A DNA stretch of 64,000 bases from Ohtaekwangia koreensis (GTDB lineage: Bacteria > Bacteroidota > Bacteroidia > Cytophagales > Cyclobacteriaceae): assembly GCF_900167975.1 (NCBI RefSeq), contig NZ_FUZU01000001.1, positions 1,832,580-1,896,579 on the forward strand. The letters are read 5' to 3'. The notes under the pieces are model-generated. The model had not been told where the DNA came from, did not search any database, and worked only from the letters and a program-made list of their open reading frames with translations. Positions 53,854 to 63,725 of the stretch are shown here, one piece after another. Position numbers and translations under genes: made by a program. Within the stretch, counting starts at the first letter, position 1. Each line of letters begins with the position of its first letter.

Positions 53854-56709
53854 TTATTTATTGAACATTTGGTCGAATGTTACGGATATATAATATATAG
53901 CACCTATAGTAGGAGCTCCGTAGTTAAGAACATATCGCTTGTTGAAAATGTCTGAACCACCAATTTTGATAACCGATTTGATCGGAGCCACTTTATAGCT
54001 TACTTGTGCGTCCACCGTGCTTACAGCGGGTACTGTTCCGTTGGCGAACGAAGATTCCCACAGGAATGCTTGCTGCCATCTCCAGGTCAACGCAAACCCA
54101 ATCTTGTCTGTCAGCTTGCGATTAGCAAACGTCAGGTTTACTTTATGCTCGGGCGTGTTAAACTGGTATATACCAGTGTTGTCATTTTCCTTTTTGTCAA
54201 AAGCATTCCAGCTATAGTTACCGGATACCGTAAAGCTCTTTGGTAAATTATACGTAAGACCAGCTGAAGCACCCTGTGACGTTACTTCTTCGGTTGCATT
54301 GGTATAGATCTGGAATGTATTGGTATTATCACCACTCAGAAGGCTTGATGCGTTGATAGCATTGGCATTTACATCACCTGATGCACGTCTAACCCGTACC
54401 TGGTATTCGAAGTCGTTATAGATACTATAGTAATACGATACATCGAACATCAGTTTTTGTTGAGCCATTAATCCTTTATACCCAACTTCAAACGATTTGA
54501 TCTGCTCTGGTTTAACTTCGTGGAAAGTATCGAATCGTCTCAGCACCGCTATATTTTCCGGATCTACAATAGCATCTGTGGTACCGGCTGCCAGTACATT
54601 TCCGATATACTGATTTACCGATTCAATAGTATAGGTATTGTTTGTGATCTGATATTGATCCGCGTATTCCTGAAGTCCTCCGAGGAGTTGAGCCGAAACA
54701 ACGTTTAAGTTGATGTGCTGCGCCTGCGATGTAGGGTTTCTGAAACCTGTTTGAAAGGATGCTCTGAAGTTGTGATTTTCAGCAACGGTATATACACCGG
54801 ATATACGCGGAGAAAACTGGCCTTCGAAGTTTTCATTCTTATCGTAACGAACAGAACCTGTCAGTTTCAGATTGCCTAAACTTTTGGCAGCCTGTACGTA
54901 TGCGCCATATTCATAAATGGTAATATCATTGCCGGGTACATCTGCGAAGATGGTTCCGTTAGAGTTCAGATCAAACAACCTGTAACTTGCACCTGCAAGC
55001 AGGTCCATGAATTTGATCTCATTTTTGAAGTTATACTGACCCTGTACGTGATATAAATTTGAGTTGTCATCGAACTTGCCACCATTCGGTATAATAAGGT
55101 CTTTATACTTATTGGCGAGTGTATTAAACTCTGGAGTGCCAGGAAGAACGCGTCCCTGGTCGGCAGCATTTCTGGCCGCCTGATGGGCTGCTTGTTGTAT
55201 AGCAAGTCTTTGTGCTTCTGGTAAATTATTTATATCACCGGGCTGTAAACCAGCTTGTGCGAGCGCTCCCATATAGGTTAATCCATATGTTCCGAACCAG
55301 GTGTTATTATTTTTCCAATCATTGTTTACCTGGAAGCCGATCAAGTCAGCGATATAGCTATCGCCAGAATTTTCGCGCGTAGTATAGGCGCGGAGAAAGA
55401 AGTTGTCGCCTTTTAATTCCAGTTTATGTTGTGTGATGGCAAAGTTGTTCAAAGAATAACGTTGTGCTCCGGTATATACCGAAGTTCCATAACCAAAATT
55501 CAAAGCATATATCAGTTCAGCTTTATCACTTACGCGATAATGCAATGAGCCACCGGCTTTCAAATTCTCTGCACCATAATCAACCAGGTATTTTTCACTA
55601 TAGGGTGTTCTCGATACTACGTTGTTCGGAAGATCTCCTAAATAATCTTGCAAACCATTCGCCTGAGCTTGTTGTTGGAAGCCACTGCTAAAGGCAAGTA
55701 ACCCAATGTTGGTAGCGGCTTCATCTCCGAAACCATGTACTTCATCTTTACCGGGATTGCTAGAGAATCCGGTAGGAGTGCGTTCCGGGTTTTTATCGGT
55801 ATGATTTGTTCCGTACCAGTCTTCAGCTTTCGAATATGAGAAGTTGATTTTAAAAGCAAAGCGATTATTAAAAGCTTTCGCATAACGAATGGAAGCTTCA
55901 TACATCGGCTTCGGACTGCTAGGCTCTTCGGAAGAGCCATTGAAATGGTTGAGTCCGAATTTAGCGTATGCACTTATGCCTTGATATTCAAAAGGACTTT
56001 TACTGTTTACGAGAAGTATACCATTGAATGCGTTCGGGCCATATAGCGCAGAAGATGCACCTGGTAAAAATTCAACGCTCTCAACATCCAGTTCGGAAGG
56101 ACCGTTTAGATTTCCGATCGGGAAGTTAAGGGCTGGTGCTTGTGTGTCCATACCATCGGTGAGCTGTACAAAACGAGTATTGCCGGTGGAGTTGAATCCG
56201 CGGGCATTTACGATTTGAAAGTTTATACTACTCTGCGTCATATCAAGACCTTTCATATTGATGAGACCTTTGTAATAATTTTCAGATGGTGTAGCCTGTA
56301 CCTGGAGTATATCCATCTTTTCAATGGATACCGGTGATTGAAGTATACCTTCTTCAACACGTGAAGCGGAGATAACTACTTCCTGTCCAAGTATAGTTTG
56401 TTCTTCCAGTTTTACATCGAGTCCTGTAGTGTTGGCATCGCTGACTTCTACTTCAAACGTTTTGTAGCCTACAAAAGAAAAGACAAGCGTGAGGGGAGGA
56501 GCATCATTGGCTTTTAAAGAGTAACTACCATTCGCATCAGAGACTGTGCCGATCACACGCCCCCGTACAATGATGTTTACACCCGCCAGTCCTTCACCTG
56601 TAATGGCATCCGTTACCTTACCTGAAATGTTTGTCTGCGCTAAGACCACCGTGGCAGACAACAGCATCATTAGCATGGTTGCCAACGTAGCCTTGTAAAA
56701 GTTTTTCAT
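53854..56709 (-). CDS. TonB-dependent receptor with carboxypeptidase-like N-terminal domain
   Basis: A 951-residue outer-membrane transporter. The ATG at 56709 opens a signal peptide ending VVLAQ (about 26). A carboxypeptidase-regulatory-like domain (about 28-110; GKVTDAITGEGLAGVNI) precedes a plug domain (about 115-240) with QLTDGMDTQAPALNFP, and a barrel to the C-terminus, which ends in an aromatic-containing strand, FDQMFNK. The pattern is that of the general TonB receptor family, not SusC. It is followed by the SGNH lipoprotein, with which it probably forms an operon. The transported ligand is unknown; lipid-like or ester-linked molecules would fit the neighbour. Confidence 0.9.
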   Translation of the reverse strand: MKNFYKATLATMLMMLLSATVVLAQTNISGKVTDAITGEGLAGVNIIVRGRVIGTVSDANGSYSLKANDAPPLTLVFSFVGYKTFEVEVSDANTTGLDVKLEEQTILGQEVVISASRVEEGILQSPVSIEKMDILQVQATPSENYYKGLINMKGLDMTQSSINFQIVNARGFNSTGNTRFVQLTDGMDTQAPALNFPIGNLNGPSELDVESVEFLPGASSALYGPNAFNGILLVNSKSPFEYQGISAYAKFGLNHFNGSSEEPSSPKPMYEASIRYAKAFNNRFAFKINFSYSKAEDWYGTNHTDKNPERTPTGFSSNPGKDEVHGFGDEAATNIGLLAFSSGFQQQAQANGLQDYLGDLPNNVVSRTPYSEKYLVDYGAENLKAGGSLHYRVSDKAELIYALNFGYGTSVYTGAQRYSLNNFAITQHKLELKGDNFFLRAYTTRENSGDSYIADLIGFQVNNDWKNNNTWFGTYGLTYMGALAQAGLQPGDINNLPEAQRLAIQQAAHQAARNAADQGRVLPGTPEFNTLANKYKDLIIPNGGKFDDNSNLYHVQGQYNFKNEIKFMDLLAGASYRLFDLNSNGTIFADVPGNDITIYEYGAYVQAAKSLGNLKLTGSVRYDKNENFEGQFSPRISGVYTVAENHNFRASFQTGFRNPTSQAQHINLNVVSAQLLGGLQEYADQYQITNNTYTIESVNQYIGNVLAAGTTDAIVDPENIAVLRRFDTFHEVKPEQIKSFEVGYKGLMAQQKLMFDVSYYYSIYNDFEYQVRVRRASGDVNANAINASSLLSGDNTNTFQIYTNATEEVTSQGASAGLTYNLPKSFTVSGNYSWNAFDKKENDNTGIYQFNTPEHKVNLTFANRKLTDKIGFALTWRWQQAFLWESSFANGTVPAVSTVDAQVSYKVAPIKSVIKIGGSDIFNKRYVLNYGAPTIGAIYYISVTFDQMFNK

Positions 56710-56903
56710 AAAATACAATTTGGTTTTGGTTTTTTGGGATTATATGAGTCCTCCAGGGAAAACCCGAAATGGTATGCATACCGAGCTTTCTTATCGAAAA
56801 GTACAAAAAATCTGTAAAAAACAAACGTTTGAAAAGCTTGTTACGACATTAAATTGGCAAAATGGCGGACTTCGGGAAGGTGAAATGAGGTGTTTATACC
56901 AAT

Positions 56904-56974
56904 AAAAAAAGCATCAGGAATATCCTTTCAGGGTATAAATGAGGATATATTTCGAGAAATCCTGATACTTTTTT
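56904..56974 (-). terminator. Long hairpin terminator after gldC
   Basis: GCATCAGGA (56911-56919) faces TCCTGATAC (56960-56968), with an inner ATATCC / GGATAT pair and runs of A and T on the two outer sides. The minus-strand U-run suits termination of gldC 20 bases after its stop; the 285-base gap upstream of the TonB receptor holds nothing else I can identify. Confidence 0.7.
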
Positions 56975-56994
56975 ATAGAAGAGTATTTTAAAAA

Positions 56995-57327
56995 CTACTC
57001 TTTTAAGTTCTGAAGATGTTTTACGAGACGGTCACACAAAGCATTAATTTCACTGGCAATATATTCGTCTCCGGTAGCAGTCAGTGCACTTTGTGCTAAT
57101 CCGCCAATGCAATCAACGTAGAAACGCTTCATCTCATTTACGGGCATGTCTTTCGTCCATAAATCGATACGAAGTGTGTTTTTATGTTTGTGATCCCAAA
57201 GTGCGACACTCATTGATTTTGTTTCAGAAACCCCGGGATCTGGCTTATCAGTAGCATCCCACAGAATCTTATCCGGTATATTATTCTGATCCAGCTCGAC
57301 TGAGAAATTTATAGTTGACTTTTTCAT
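56995..57327 (-). CDS. gldC: Gliding motility protein GldC
   Basis: A 110-residue cytoplasmic protein of the GldC family. Matches to the family include MKKSTINFSVELDQNNIPDKI, the core SVALWDHKHKNTLRIDLWTKDMPVNEMKRF (about 38-67, with LRIDLWTKDMPV being highly conserved), and a C-terminal helical segment. GldC is one of the genes known from F. johnsoniae gliding studies, required for gliding or for its full efficiency, but its biochemical role is unclear and homologues occur in non-gliding relatives. No other gld gene adjoins it here. A TAATTTTG promoter element is just upstream of the ATG. Confidence 0.9.
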   Translation of the reverse strand: MKKSTINFSVELDQNNIPDKILWDATDKPDPGVSETKSMSVALWDHKHKNTLRIDLWTKDMPVNEMKRFYVDCIGGLAQSALTATGDEYIASEINALCDRLVKHLQNLKE

Positions 57328-57332
57328 GGGAG

Positions 57333-57340
57333 CAAAATTA
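57333..57340 (-). promoter_or_regulatory. Candidate -7 element close to the gldC start
   Basis: Minus strand TAATTTTG matches TAnnTTTG and ends 5 bases before the gldC ATG, so a transcript from it would be nearly leaderless. Confidence 0.4.
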
Positions 57341-57400
57341 ATAATTGTGGTCTTAATGTGTTGATTTCAAAATAAATTCCAGTCACCCAGACACGAATAA

Positions 57401-58435
57401 TCAGTAGCTGGTCTCGTCCAGTTTAACTTTGCCTTTAAAGGTCCAGAATACAAACGTGGTATACGCGGCAACGAGCGGAACGCCAATCGCAGCCACGGTA
57501 AGCATAATGCCCAATGTTTTGGAAGAAGACGCCGAGTTATATACTGTCAAGCTATTTTCCGGATTAACAGGAGAATAAATAATAGTAGGATATAGCTCAA
57601 GGGATACGATGATGAGCAGTACACTGATAACGACTGCTGAAGACAGAAAAGCAAAAAGATACTTTCGCTTGGTTACCTGGCGCGCAATGTTAGCGATGGC
57701 CATGATCATGATCACCGGCAAGATAAACATGCTGGGGGTATTGTGAATCTGATCTACCAGGTGTGGAATATATAGTAATGTATAGAACGAGGTGATCACA
57801 CAACTGATCACAAAGAATATGGTTGTTCTCCGTACAATGATGGTGAGTTTTGCATACAAGCGATCTTCTGTTTTCATCACCAGGTATATGGCGCCATGCA
57901 TCATAAAAAGTGAAAGCGATGTGATGCCTACCATGATCGCATATGGGTTGATGAAGTCTGCGAATTCTCCGCGATAGATGTGATCTTTATCCAACGGTAC
58001 GCCTAGTGCTACATTGCCGAGAATGAATCCCAATAGAAAAGCAAGCAGTCCACTGGAGAGACAATAACTGACGTCCCACATTTTGCGCCACCACAACATT
58101 GGTTCTTTACTTCTGAATTCAATGGACACGGCACGGAAGATGAGTGCCACCAGGAATATCATGAATGGCATGTAGAATGCGGAGAGGAGTGAAGCATATA
58201 CTTCTGGGAAACCTGCAAAGAGCGCTCCGCCTCCAATTACCAGCCATACTTCATTGCCATCCCACACCGGACCGATGGCGTTGAGTACAGTTCGCCTGCT
58301 GGCTTCTTTGTTCAGAAATAAATGGAGTGCGCCGGCACCCAGGTCAAAGCCATCCAGGATAGCATAGCCTGTAAATACAGCTCCGATTACCAGGAACCAC
58401 CAGGTTTGGAGATCAATGCCTGCAAATGTTTCCAT
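57401..58435 (-). CDS. cydB: Cytochrome bd oxidase subunit II
   Basis: A 344-residue inner-membrane protein with about eight or nine helices. Family signals: TWWFLVIGAVFTGYAILDGFDLGAG (about 10-34; the GFDLGAG motif is conserved in CydB), IGPVWDGNEVWLVIGGGALFAGFP (core GPVWDGNEVW, about 50-59) and YASLLSAFYMPFMI. It supports subunit I in oxygen reduction by quinol without proton pumping. It begins 21 bases after cydA, in one operon. No small cydX-like frame is seen after it. Confidence 0.96.
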   Translation of the reverse strand: METFAGIDLQTWWFLVIGAVFTGYAILDGFDLGAGALHLFLNKEASRRTVLNAIGPVWDGNEVWLVIGGGALFAGFPEVYASLLSAFYMPFMIFLVALIFRAVSIEFRSKEPMLWWRKMWDVSYCLSSGLLAFLLGFILGNVALGVPLDKDHIYRGEFADFINPYAIMVGITSLSLFMMHGAIYLVMKTEDRLYAKLTIIVRRTTIFFVISCVITSFYTLLYIPHLVDQIHNTPSMFILPVIMIMAIANIARQVTKRKYLFAFLSSAVVISVLLIIVSLELYPTIIYSPVNPENSLTVYNSASSSKTLGIMLTVAAIGVPLVAAYTTFVFWTFKGKVKLDETSY

Positions 58436-58456
58436 GCGTTATGAATTATATACTTC

Positions 58457-59875
58457 CTAATCTTTATCCGTGGTGTGTTCAATTTTTCCAGGTGTAGTAC
58501 CGGGTGTAAATGAATCCGCCATTTCCATGTGTCGCGGACTGTGTTCATCATCGTGACGATCAAGCGGTCCGTGCGTTATCTTTTTATTCAACAGGTATAT
58601 AAATAACGCAAAGAGTAACATATATACCAGTGTGAACATGATGAGCGAGAACATGACCTGGTTTGCTGTAACAGCTTCCGATAAAGCATCTGAAGTTCGG
58701 AGTAGTCCATATACCACCCACGGTTGTCTTCCTACTTCTGCGGTATACCAGCCAACCTGATTGCCAATCTGCGGAAGCAATACGGCCCAAACAAAAATCC
58801 ACAGCAGCCATCGTTTCTCAAAAAGCGTTCCGCGCCACCATAGGAAGACCGAGTATAGCGACAATGCAATAAGCGCCATGCCGATACTGATCATAATGTG
58901 ATACGTTTGAAAAACAAAGTTCACGGCACCGGGCCTTTCATCTTCAGGGAAACTGTTTAGTCCGGGTACAGGTTTATCAACATCCCCGTGGATCATATAG
59001 GATAAGCCTCCCGGTATAGCAAGGCCAGTGGTAGTTTGCTTTTCTTTGTTCACCCAGCCGAAGAGGTATAAATCTGCAGGTTTGAGCGTATCAAAGTGAC
59101 CTTCTATAGCAGCAAGTTTCGCAGGTTGATAATGTGCTACAACATCTGCCGATCGATGGCCGGTAAACAACTGAAGTAACGATGCTGCCGCGGCTACTGA
59201 CAAACCAATTTTAAAGGAAGCCTTTGATAACTCTATATATTTACCTTTCAATAAATACCATGCGCTTACACTGGTGACAAGGAAAGCTCCTGCGAGAAAA
59301 GATCCCGACCACACATGTGAAATACGTTCTACAGATGACGGGTTAAAAACCATCGCCCAAAAATCAGTGATCTCTGCACGTGCTTTCATGCCTTCGCCTA
59401 CGATGTGATATCCGGTTGGTGTTTGTTGCCACGAGTTTGCTACTACGATCCAGATGGCAGAGAACATGGATCCCAGTGTTACCATGATCGTGGAGAAGAA
59501 ATGTACCCTTGGACTAACACGGTTCCATCCGAAAATAAGTACGCCCAGGAAGCCGGATTCAAGTGCAAAAGCAAATATACCTTCTGCTGCGAGAGCGCTG
59601 CCGAATACATCGCCTACATAGCGTGAGTAAACAGCCCAGTTGGTTCCGAACTCGAACTCCATTACAATTCCGGTTGCTACACCTATACCAAAGATCAATG
59701 CAAAGATCTTTACCCAGAAGCGAGTCATCTGCTGGTATATTTCTATACCTGTTCGCAGATACATGCCTTCCATGAAAACCATTACTAATCCAAGCCCGAT
59801 GCTAAGCGGAGGATAGATATAATGAAAAGCAATCGTAAATGCGAATTGTATGCGTGAGAGAATTTCTACGTCCAT
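58457..59875 (-). CDS. cydA: Cytochrome bd oxidase subunit I
   Basis: A 472-residue heme-bearing subunit of the bd-type quinol oxidase. H18 in [14 protein letters not shown] corresponds to the heme b595 ligand; the conserved GRQPW signature occurs in [15 protein letters not shown] (about 390-404). It is shorter than the 522-residue E. coli form, mainly in the Q-loop region, so it belongs to the short Q-loop class. The C-terminus is hydrophilic and histidine-rich ([11 protein letters not shown]). High-affinity bd oxidases serve respiration at low oxygen. First gene of the cydAB operon. Confidence 0.96.
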   Translation of the reverse strand: MDVEILSRIQFAFTIAFHYIYPPLSIGLGLVMVFMEGMYLRTGIEIYQQMTRFWVKIFALIFGIGVATGIVMEFEFGTNWAVYSRYVGDVFGSALAAEGIFAFALESGFLGVLIFGWNRVSPRVHFFSTIMVTLGSMFSAIWIVVANSWQQTPTGYHIVGEGMKARAEITDFWAMVFNPSSVERISHVWSGSFLAGAFLVTSVSAWYLLKGKYIELSKASFKIGLSVAAAASLLQLFTGHRSADVVAHYQPAKLAAIEGHFDTLKPADLYLFGWVNKEKQTTTGLAIPGGLSYMIHGDVDKPVPGLNSFPEDERPGAVNFVFQTYHIMISIGMALIALSLYSVFLWWRGTLFEKRWLLWIFVWAVLLPQIGNQVGWYTAEVGRQPWVVYGLLRTSDALSEAVTANQVMFSLIMFTLVYMLLFALFIYLLNKKITHGPLDRHDDEHSPRHMEMADSFTPGTTPGKIEHTTDKD

Positions 59876-60064
59876 CGGGTTTTAAAGCTACACCACAATG
59901 CTGAAGGTGCAAAGTGAAATCCCCTTCAAATCAGATTAAGTTTTGAATGTGGACTCAGGATACGTTTGCAATTATTTACTTCAGATTTTCTCGATGCCTC
60001 ATCGCTCTGCCTGAAAATATTGACGGTGTTTATCGAAACTATAAACAATGGAGATCGTTAAAAA

Positions 60065-62008
60065 CTAATTGCTGTTCTCGTGCCAACGTATAAAGAAATC
60101 CATCGATTGAGGATTCTTCAACGCACCGGCATTCACAACTTCTTTCGGATCTTTACCCATGAGTATTTTCTTAACAGGTGTCTCCGTTTTTTTACCACTG
60201 ATGGTATAGGGTATATCGGGCACAGCAATAATTTCGTCCGGTACATGGCGGGGACTATAATCACTGCGGATCGTTGTGTTTATTTTTTTCTCGATGTCGG
60301 CAGATAATGCAACGCCCTCCTGCATTACAACAAAGAGGGGCATCCAGAATTCACCGTCTTTTTTTTCGATGCAGATGATGAGGCTGTCTTTTACTTCCTT
60401 TACTTTATCTACAGCCCGGTATATTTCGCTGGTCCCGATACGGACACCACCGCGATTGAGTGTAGCATCGGAGCGTCCATAGATGATAACACCGTTATGC
60501 TTTGTGATTTCGATCCAATCTCCGTGACGCCAAATGCCAGGGTACATTTCGAAATAACTTTCATGATAGCGTTTGAAGTCAGGGTCATTCCAGAAGTATA
60601 CCGGCATGGAAGGCATTGGCTTGGTGATGACCATTTCACCTACTTGTTCTGTGAGTGAATTTCCATCTGTATCAAAAGCTTCCAGTTTGCAGCCGAGTGC
60701 GCGACATTGAATTTCGCCTGCGTATACAGGTAACGTTGGCATGCCCCCAACGAAAGCACTGCATACATCGGTGCCTCCGCTCATGGATGTAAGCCACAGA
60801 TCGTTTTTTACTTTTTTATATACCCATTCGAACCCTTCAGGAGGTAGTGTACTTCCCGTAGACCCGATGGATCGAAGTGAAGAGAGATCGAATTCATTCA
60901 CGGGATATATACCGCCTTTCAAATTAGCCAGCATAAAACCGGCACTTGTACCAAAGTGATTTATGCGTGCATCCTGCGTAAATTTCCAGAGTACAGACAA
61001 GTCGGGGTAAGCCGGACTTCCATCGTACAGTACCATGGTAGCGCCTGCCAGTAAACTGCCATGTATATAGTTCCACATCATCCAGCCGGTAGTGGTATAC
61101 CAGAAGCACCGTTCGCCTGGTTTGAAATCGTTGTGAAATGTTCCGTATTTAAGTTGTTCAAGTAATATACCTCCATGCGAGTGTGTAATCGCTTTGGGTA
61201 GCCCGGTGGTGCCGGAAGAATATAGTATCCAGATAGGATGATCGAATGCTACACGTACAAAAATAATTTTATCAACGGCTTGCGTTGTCACCTGTTTCCA
61301 GGATACAACGGGTTTGGTAGATTGTGGAAGTATATCTTTTGAAGAAATGATAATCACTTGCTCAAGCGATGGCAATGATTTTATCAGGTCCTGAATCACT
61401 TCTTGTTTATCGAATACTTTTCCATTGTATTGATAGGAGTCAACTGCGATTAATACTTTTGGTTCGATCTGCGCGAAGCGATCAATCACAGAGTTGGTTC
61501 CAAAATCAGGAGAACAGCTTGACCATATAGCGCCTAAAGTATTTGCAGCCAGGAAGGCAACCGTTGCTTCCGGGCAACCGGGAAGATAAGCGGCAATGCG
61601 GTCACCAGCCACTACGTTGCATGAGTTCAGGTATTGTTGAAGAGATGCAACCTGCTGCGTTAATGTATCCCAGTATATTTCCTGGATTTCACCAGACTCC
61701 GCTTTAAAGACAATTGCGGGATGTTGTTTGTTCGCCTTCCGGAAAATGTGCTCTGCATAATTTAGTTTGGTGCCCTCAAACCATTTACATCGCGGCATGG
61801 TGCCTTGCAGTATATGTTGATAGGTGCCATCATGCATAACATCAAAATATTCCCAGAGACTTTCCCAGAAAGCTTCAATGTTATCGGCCGACCACTGCCA
61901 CAGCGAATGATAATCATCAAAGGCCAGATTTTTATTTTCTTTCAGCCATTGCTGGTAGTGGGTAATATTCGATTGCCGGATGAATTCTTTTGAAGGACTC
62001 CAAAGCAT
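60065..62008 (-). CDS. aacS: Acetoacetyl-CoA synthetase
   Basis: A 647-residue ANL-superfamily enzyme that activates acetoacetate with ATP and CoA. It belongs to the acetoacetyl-CoA synthetase branch rather than acetyl-CoA synthetase, as shown by the N-terminal W-rich region and KWFEGTKLNYAEHIF (about 73-87). The P-loop SSGTTGLPKAITHSHGG is at about 255-271, and conserved GEIQCRALG, WRHGDWIE and GRSDATLNRGGVRIGTSE (about 500-520) follow. It allows use of acetoacetate, for example from leucine or lipid breakdown or from storage polymers. No neighbour is functionally related, and the gene appears monocistronic. Confidence 0.92.
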   Translation of the reverse strand: MLWSPSKEFIRQSNITHYQQWLKENKNLAFDDYHSLWQWSADNIEAFWESLWEYFDVMHDGTYQHILQGTMPRCKWFEGTKLNYAEHIFRKANKQHPAIVFKAESGEIQEIYWDTLTQQVASLQQYLNSCNVVAGDRIAAYLPGCPEATVAFLAANTLGAIWSSCSPDFGTNSVIDRFAQIEPKVLIAVDSYQYNGKVFDKQEVIQDLIKSLPSLEQVIIISSKDILPQSTKPVVSWKQVTTQAVDKIIFVRVAFDHPIWILYSSGTTGLPKAITHSHGGILLEQLKYGTFHNDFKPGERCFWYTTTGWMMWNYIHGSLLAGATMVLYDGSPAYPDLSVLWKFTQDARINHFGTSAGFMLANLKGGIYPVNEFDLSSLRSIGSTGSTLPPEGFEWVYKKVKNDLWLTSMSGGTDVCSAFVGGMPTLPVYAGEIQCRALGCKLEAFDTDGNSLTEQVGEMVITKPMPSMPVYFWNDPDFKRYHESYFEMYPGIWRHGDWIEITKHNGVIIYGRSDATLNRGGVRIGTSEIYRAVDKVKEVKDSLIICIEKKDGEFWMPLFVVMQEGVALSADIEKKINTTIRSDYSPRHVPDEIIAVPDIPYTISGKKTETPVKKILMGKDPKEVVNAGALKNPQSMDFFIRWHENSN

Positions 62009-62136
62009 GATGTTGCTGTTAATCGTTATTTGTGGAACGGTTAATCACCTACTGTTGATTGTATACAAGATTACAAAAAGCAGGCGTGCACTACAACATC
62101 CGTATGCGTTTCACTTATTCCGGAAACGGGTAATTG

Positions 62137-63069
62137 CTACAACTGCGCCAGCATACGGAGAGCATCCTGCTTGTCAACGCCAAGTTGAACTTTCAATTCC
62201 TCGAGATCATTGAACCGGGCATCGCCCCTAATAAGTTTGTGGAAGTAAAGCGTTAACGATTCGCCATATATATCCTTATCGAAATCAAAGATGTTAACCT
62301 CTATATTCCGCTTTGTTCCGTTCACGGTTGGCCGGTTACCAATATATAGCATGCCCTTATAGGTTGTGTGTTCATGCAATACTGTAACGGCATATATACC
62401 ATCGGCAGGAATGAGTTTGTACTTGGTGTCAACTTCAATGTTGGCAGTAGGGTATCCCAGAAGCCGGCCTAATTTATCGCCCATTACCACGCGACCAGTA
62501 AGCGCATACGGTTGTCCTAAAAAATGCGTAGCAGTATCTATATCACCTTCATCGAGCGCCTTTCGTATTTTGGATGAGCTTACACCAACGTGATCTATAT
62601 CCTGTCGTGGAATCTCTTCTACCTCAAAACCATATTTAGGAGCATTCAACTTAAGCTGTTCGAAGCTGCCCTCGCGGTTATGTCCAAAACGATGATCGTA
62701 GCCTATAACAAGTTTCTTTGTGCCAATGGTATCTACCAGTATCTTTTGGATAAACTCCTCTGATGTATATTGTGAAAATTCTTTGGTAAATGGAATGCGG
62801 ACGAGGTGTTGTATACCTTGCTCTTTCAGCAAAGCTGCTTTTTCTTCGAAGGTATTCAGTAGTTTGAGAGAGTCGTCTTCCGGATGAAGTACTAAACGTG
62901 GATGTGGCCAAAATGTGATCACAACGGTTTCTCCGTTGTTACGCGTTGCAATCTCCTGAAGACGTGCTAATATTTTCTGATGACCAACGTGCACACCATC
63001 AAACGTGCCGCTGGTAACCACTGCGTAGTTTAATCTTGATAAGTCATCGATGCCGTGATATATCTTCAT
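62137..63069 (-). CDS. ribF: Bifunctional riboflavin kinase / FAD synthetase
   Basis: A 310-residue enzyme that phosphorylates riboflavin to FMN and adenylates FMN to FAD. The N-terminal adenylyltransferase has GTFDGVHVGH at 21-30, then VITFWPHPRLVL and GYDHRFGHNREG; the C-terminal kinase has GRVVMGDKLGRLLGYPTANIEVD (core GRLLGYPTANI near 205-215) and a GMLYIGNRPTV segment. The ATG at 63069 is used because it overlaps the truB stop by 4 bases and matches the family start. Last gene of the uppP-truB-ribF operon. Confidence 0.96.
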   Translation of the reverse strand: MKIYHGIDDLSRLNYAVVTSGTFDGVHVGHQKILARLQEIATRNNGETVVITFWPHPRLVLHPEDDSLKLLNTFEEKAALLKEQGIQHLVRIPFTKEFSQYTSEEFIQKILVDTIGTKKLVIGYDHRFGHNREGSFEQLKLNAPKYGFEVEEIPRQDIDHVGVSSSKIRKALDEGDIDTATHFLGQPYALTGRVVMGDKLGRLLGYPTANIEVDTKYKLIPADGIYAVTVLHEHTTYKGMLYIGNRPTVNGTKRNIEVNIFDFDKDIYGESLTLYFHKLIRGDARFNDLEELKVQLGVDKQDALRMLAQL

Positions 63070-63725
63070 AACATTACTTCTTCGATGGTTTGAGCATCTT
63101 TTAACAGGGAAGCTCCAATCCTGGTTCGGCAAAGTTCTGAAAGATATGCTCCAACACCAAGGGCATTTCCTAAATCACGTGCTATACTCCTGATATACGT
63201 TCCTTTGGAACAAACAATTCGAAAGGACAACTCGGGCAAGTTGATCGCGGTAATTTCAAATTCCCGGATTTCAACATCCCGATGTTTGAGTTCTATTTCT
63301 TTTCCTTTACGGGCATAGTCGTAAGCACGTTTACCACCCACGCGTATAGCGGAGTGCATCGGTGGCAACTGACTGATGTTTCCTATAAATGGTTTAACAG
63401 CGTCCTCAATTGCCTGAGACGTGATATGTGCGATATCGGTTGCCTCGCTTATTTCTGTTTCAAGATCATGCGAAGGAGTGGTGCTACCCAGTATAAATTT
63501 ACCGGTATATTCTTTCTCCTGCCCCATGAATTCTTCAATGCGCTTGGTCATTTTACCAGTGCATATAATAAGTAGTCCTGTGGCCAGTGGATCCAACGTA
63601 CCTGCGTGTCCAATCTTCTTGATCTTGAGTTTATACCGTAGCTTGTTTACGACATCAAAGGATGTCCACTCAAGCGGTTTATTGATGAGCAGGATACGGC
63701 CTTCTTCCGGGGTTGAGTTTTCCAT
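63066..63725 (-). CDS. truB: tRNA pseudouridine-55 synthase
   Basis: A 219-residue pseudouridine synthase that modifies U55 in the T-arm of tRNA. The catalytic aspartate is D45 in GHAGTLDPLATG (39-50); other family pieces are LINKPLEWTSFDVV, KEYTGKFILGSTTPSHD, AFVGNISQLPPMHSA-type sequence (here PFIGNISQLPPMHSA), and CSKGTYIRSIARDLG. It lacks the C-terminal PUA domain present in longer TruB proteins such as E. coli (314 residues), as is common in this phylum. It overlaps ribF by 4 bases and uppP by 1 base. Confidence 0.96.
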   Translation of the reverse strand: MENSTPEEGRILLINKPLEWTSFDVVNKLRYKLKIKKIGHAGTLDPLATGLLIICTGKMTKRIEEFMGQEKEYTGKFILGSTTPSHDLETEISEATDIAHITSQAIEDAVKPFIGNISQLPPMHSAIRVGGKRAYDYARKGKEIELKHRDVEIREFEITAINLPELSFRIVCSKGTYIRSIARDLGNALGVGAYLSELCRTRIGASLLKDAQTIEEVML

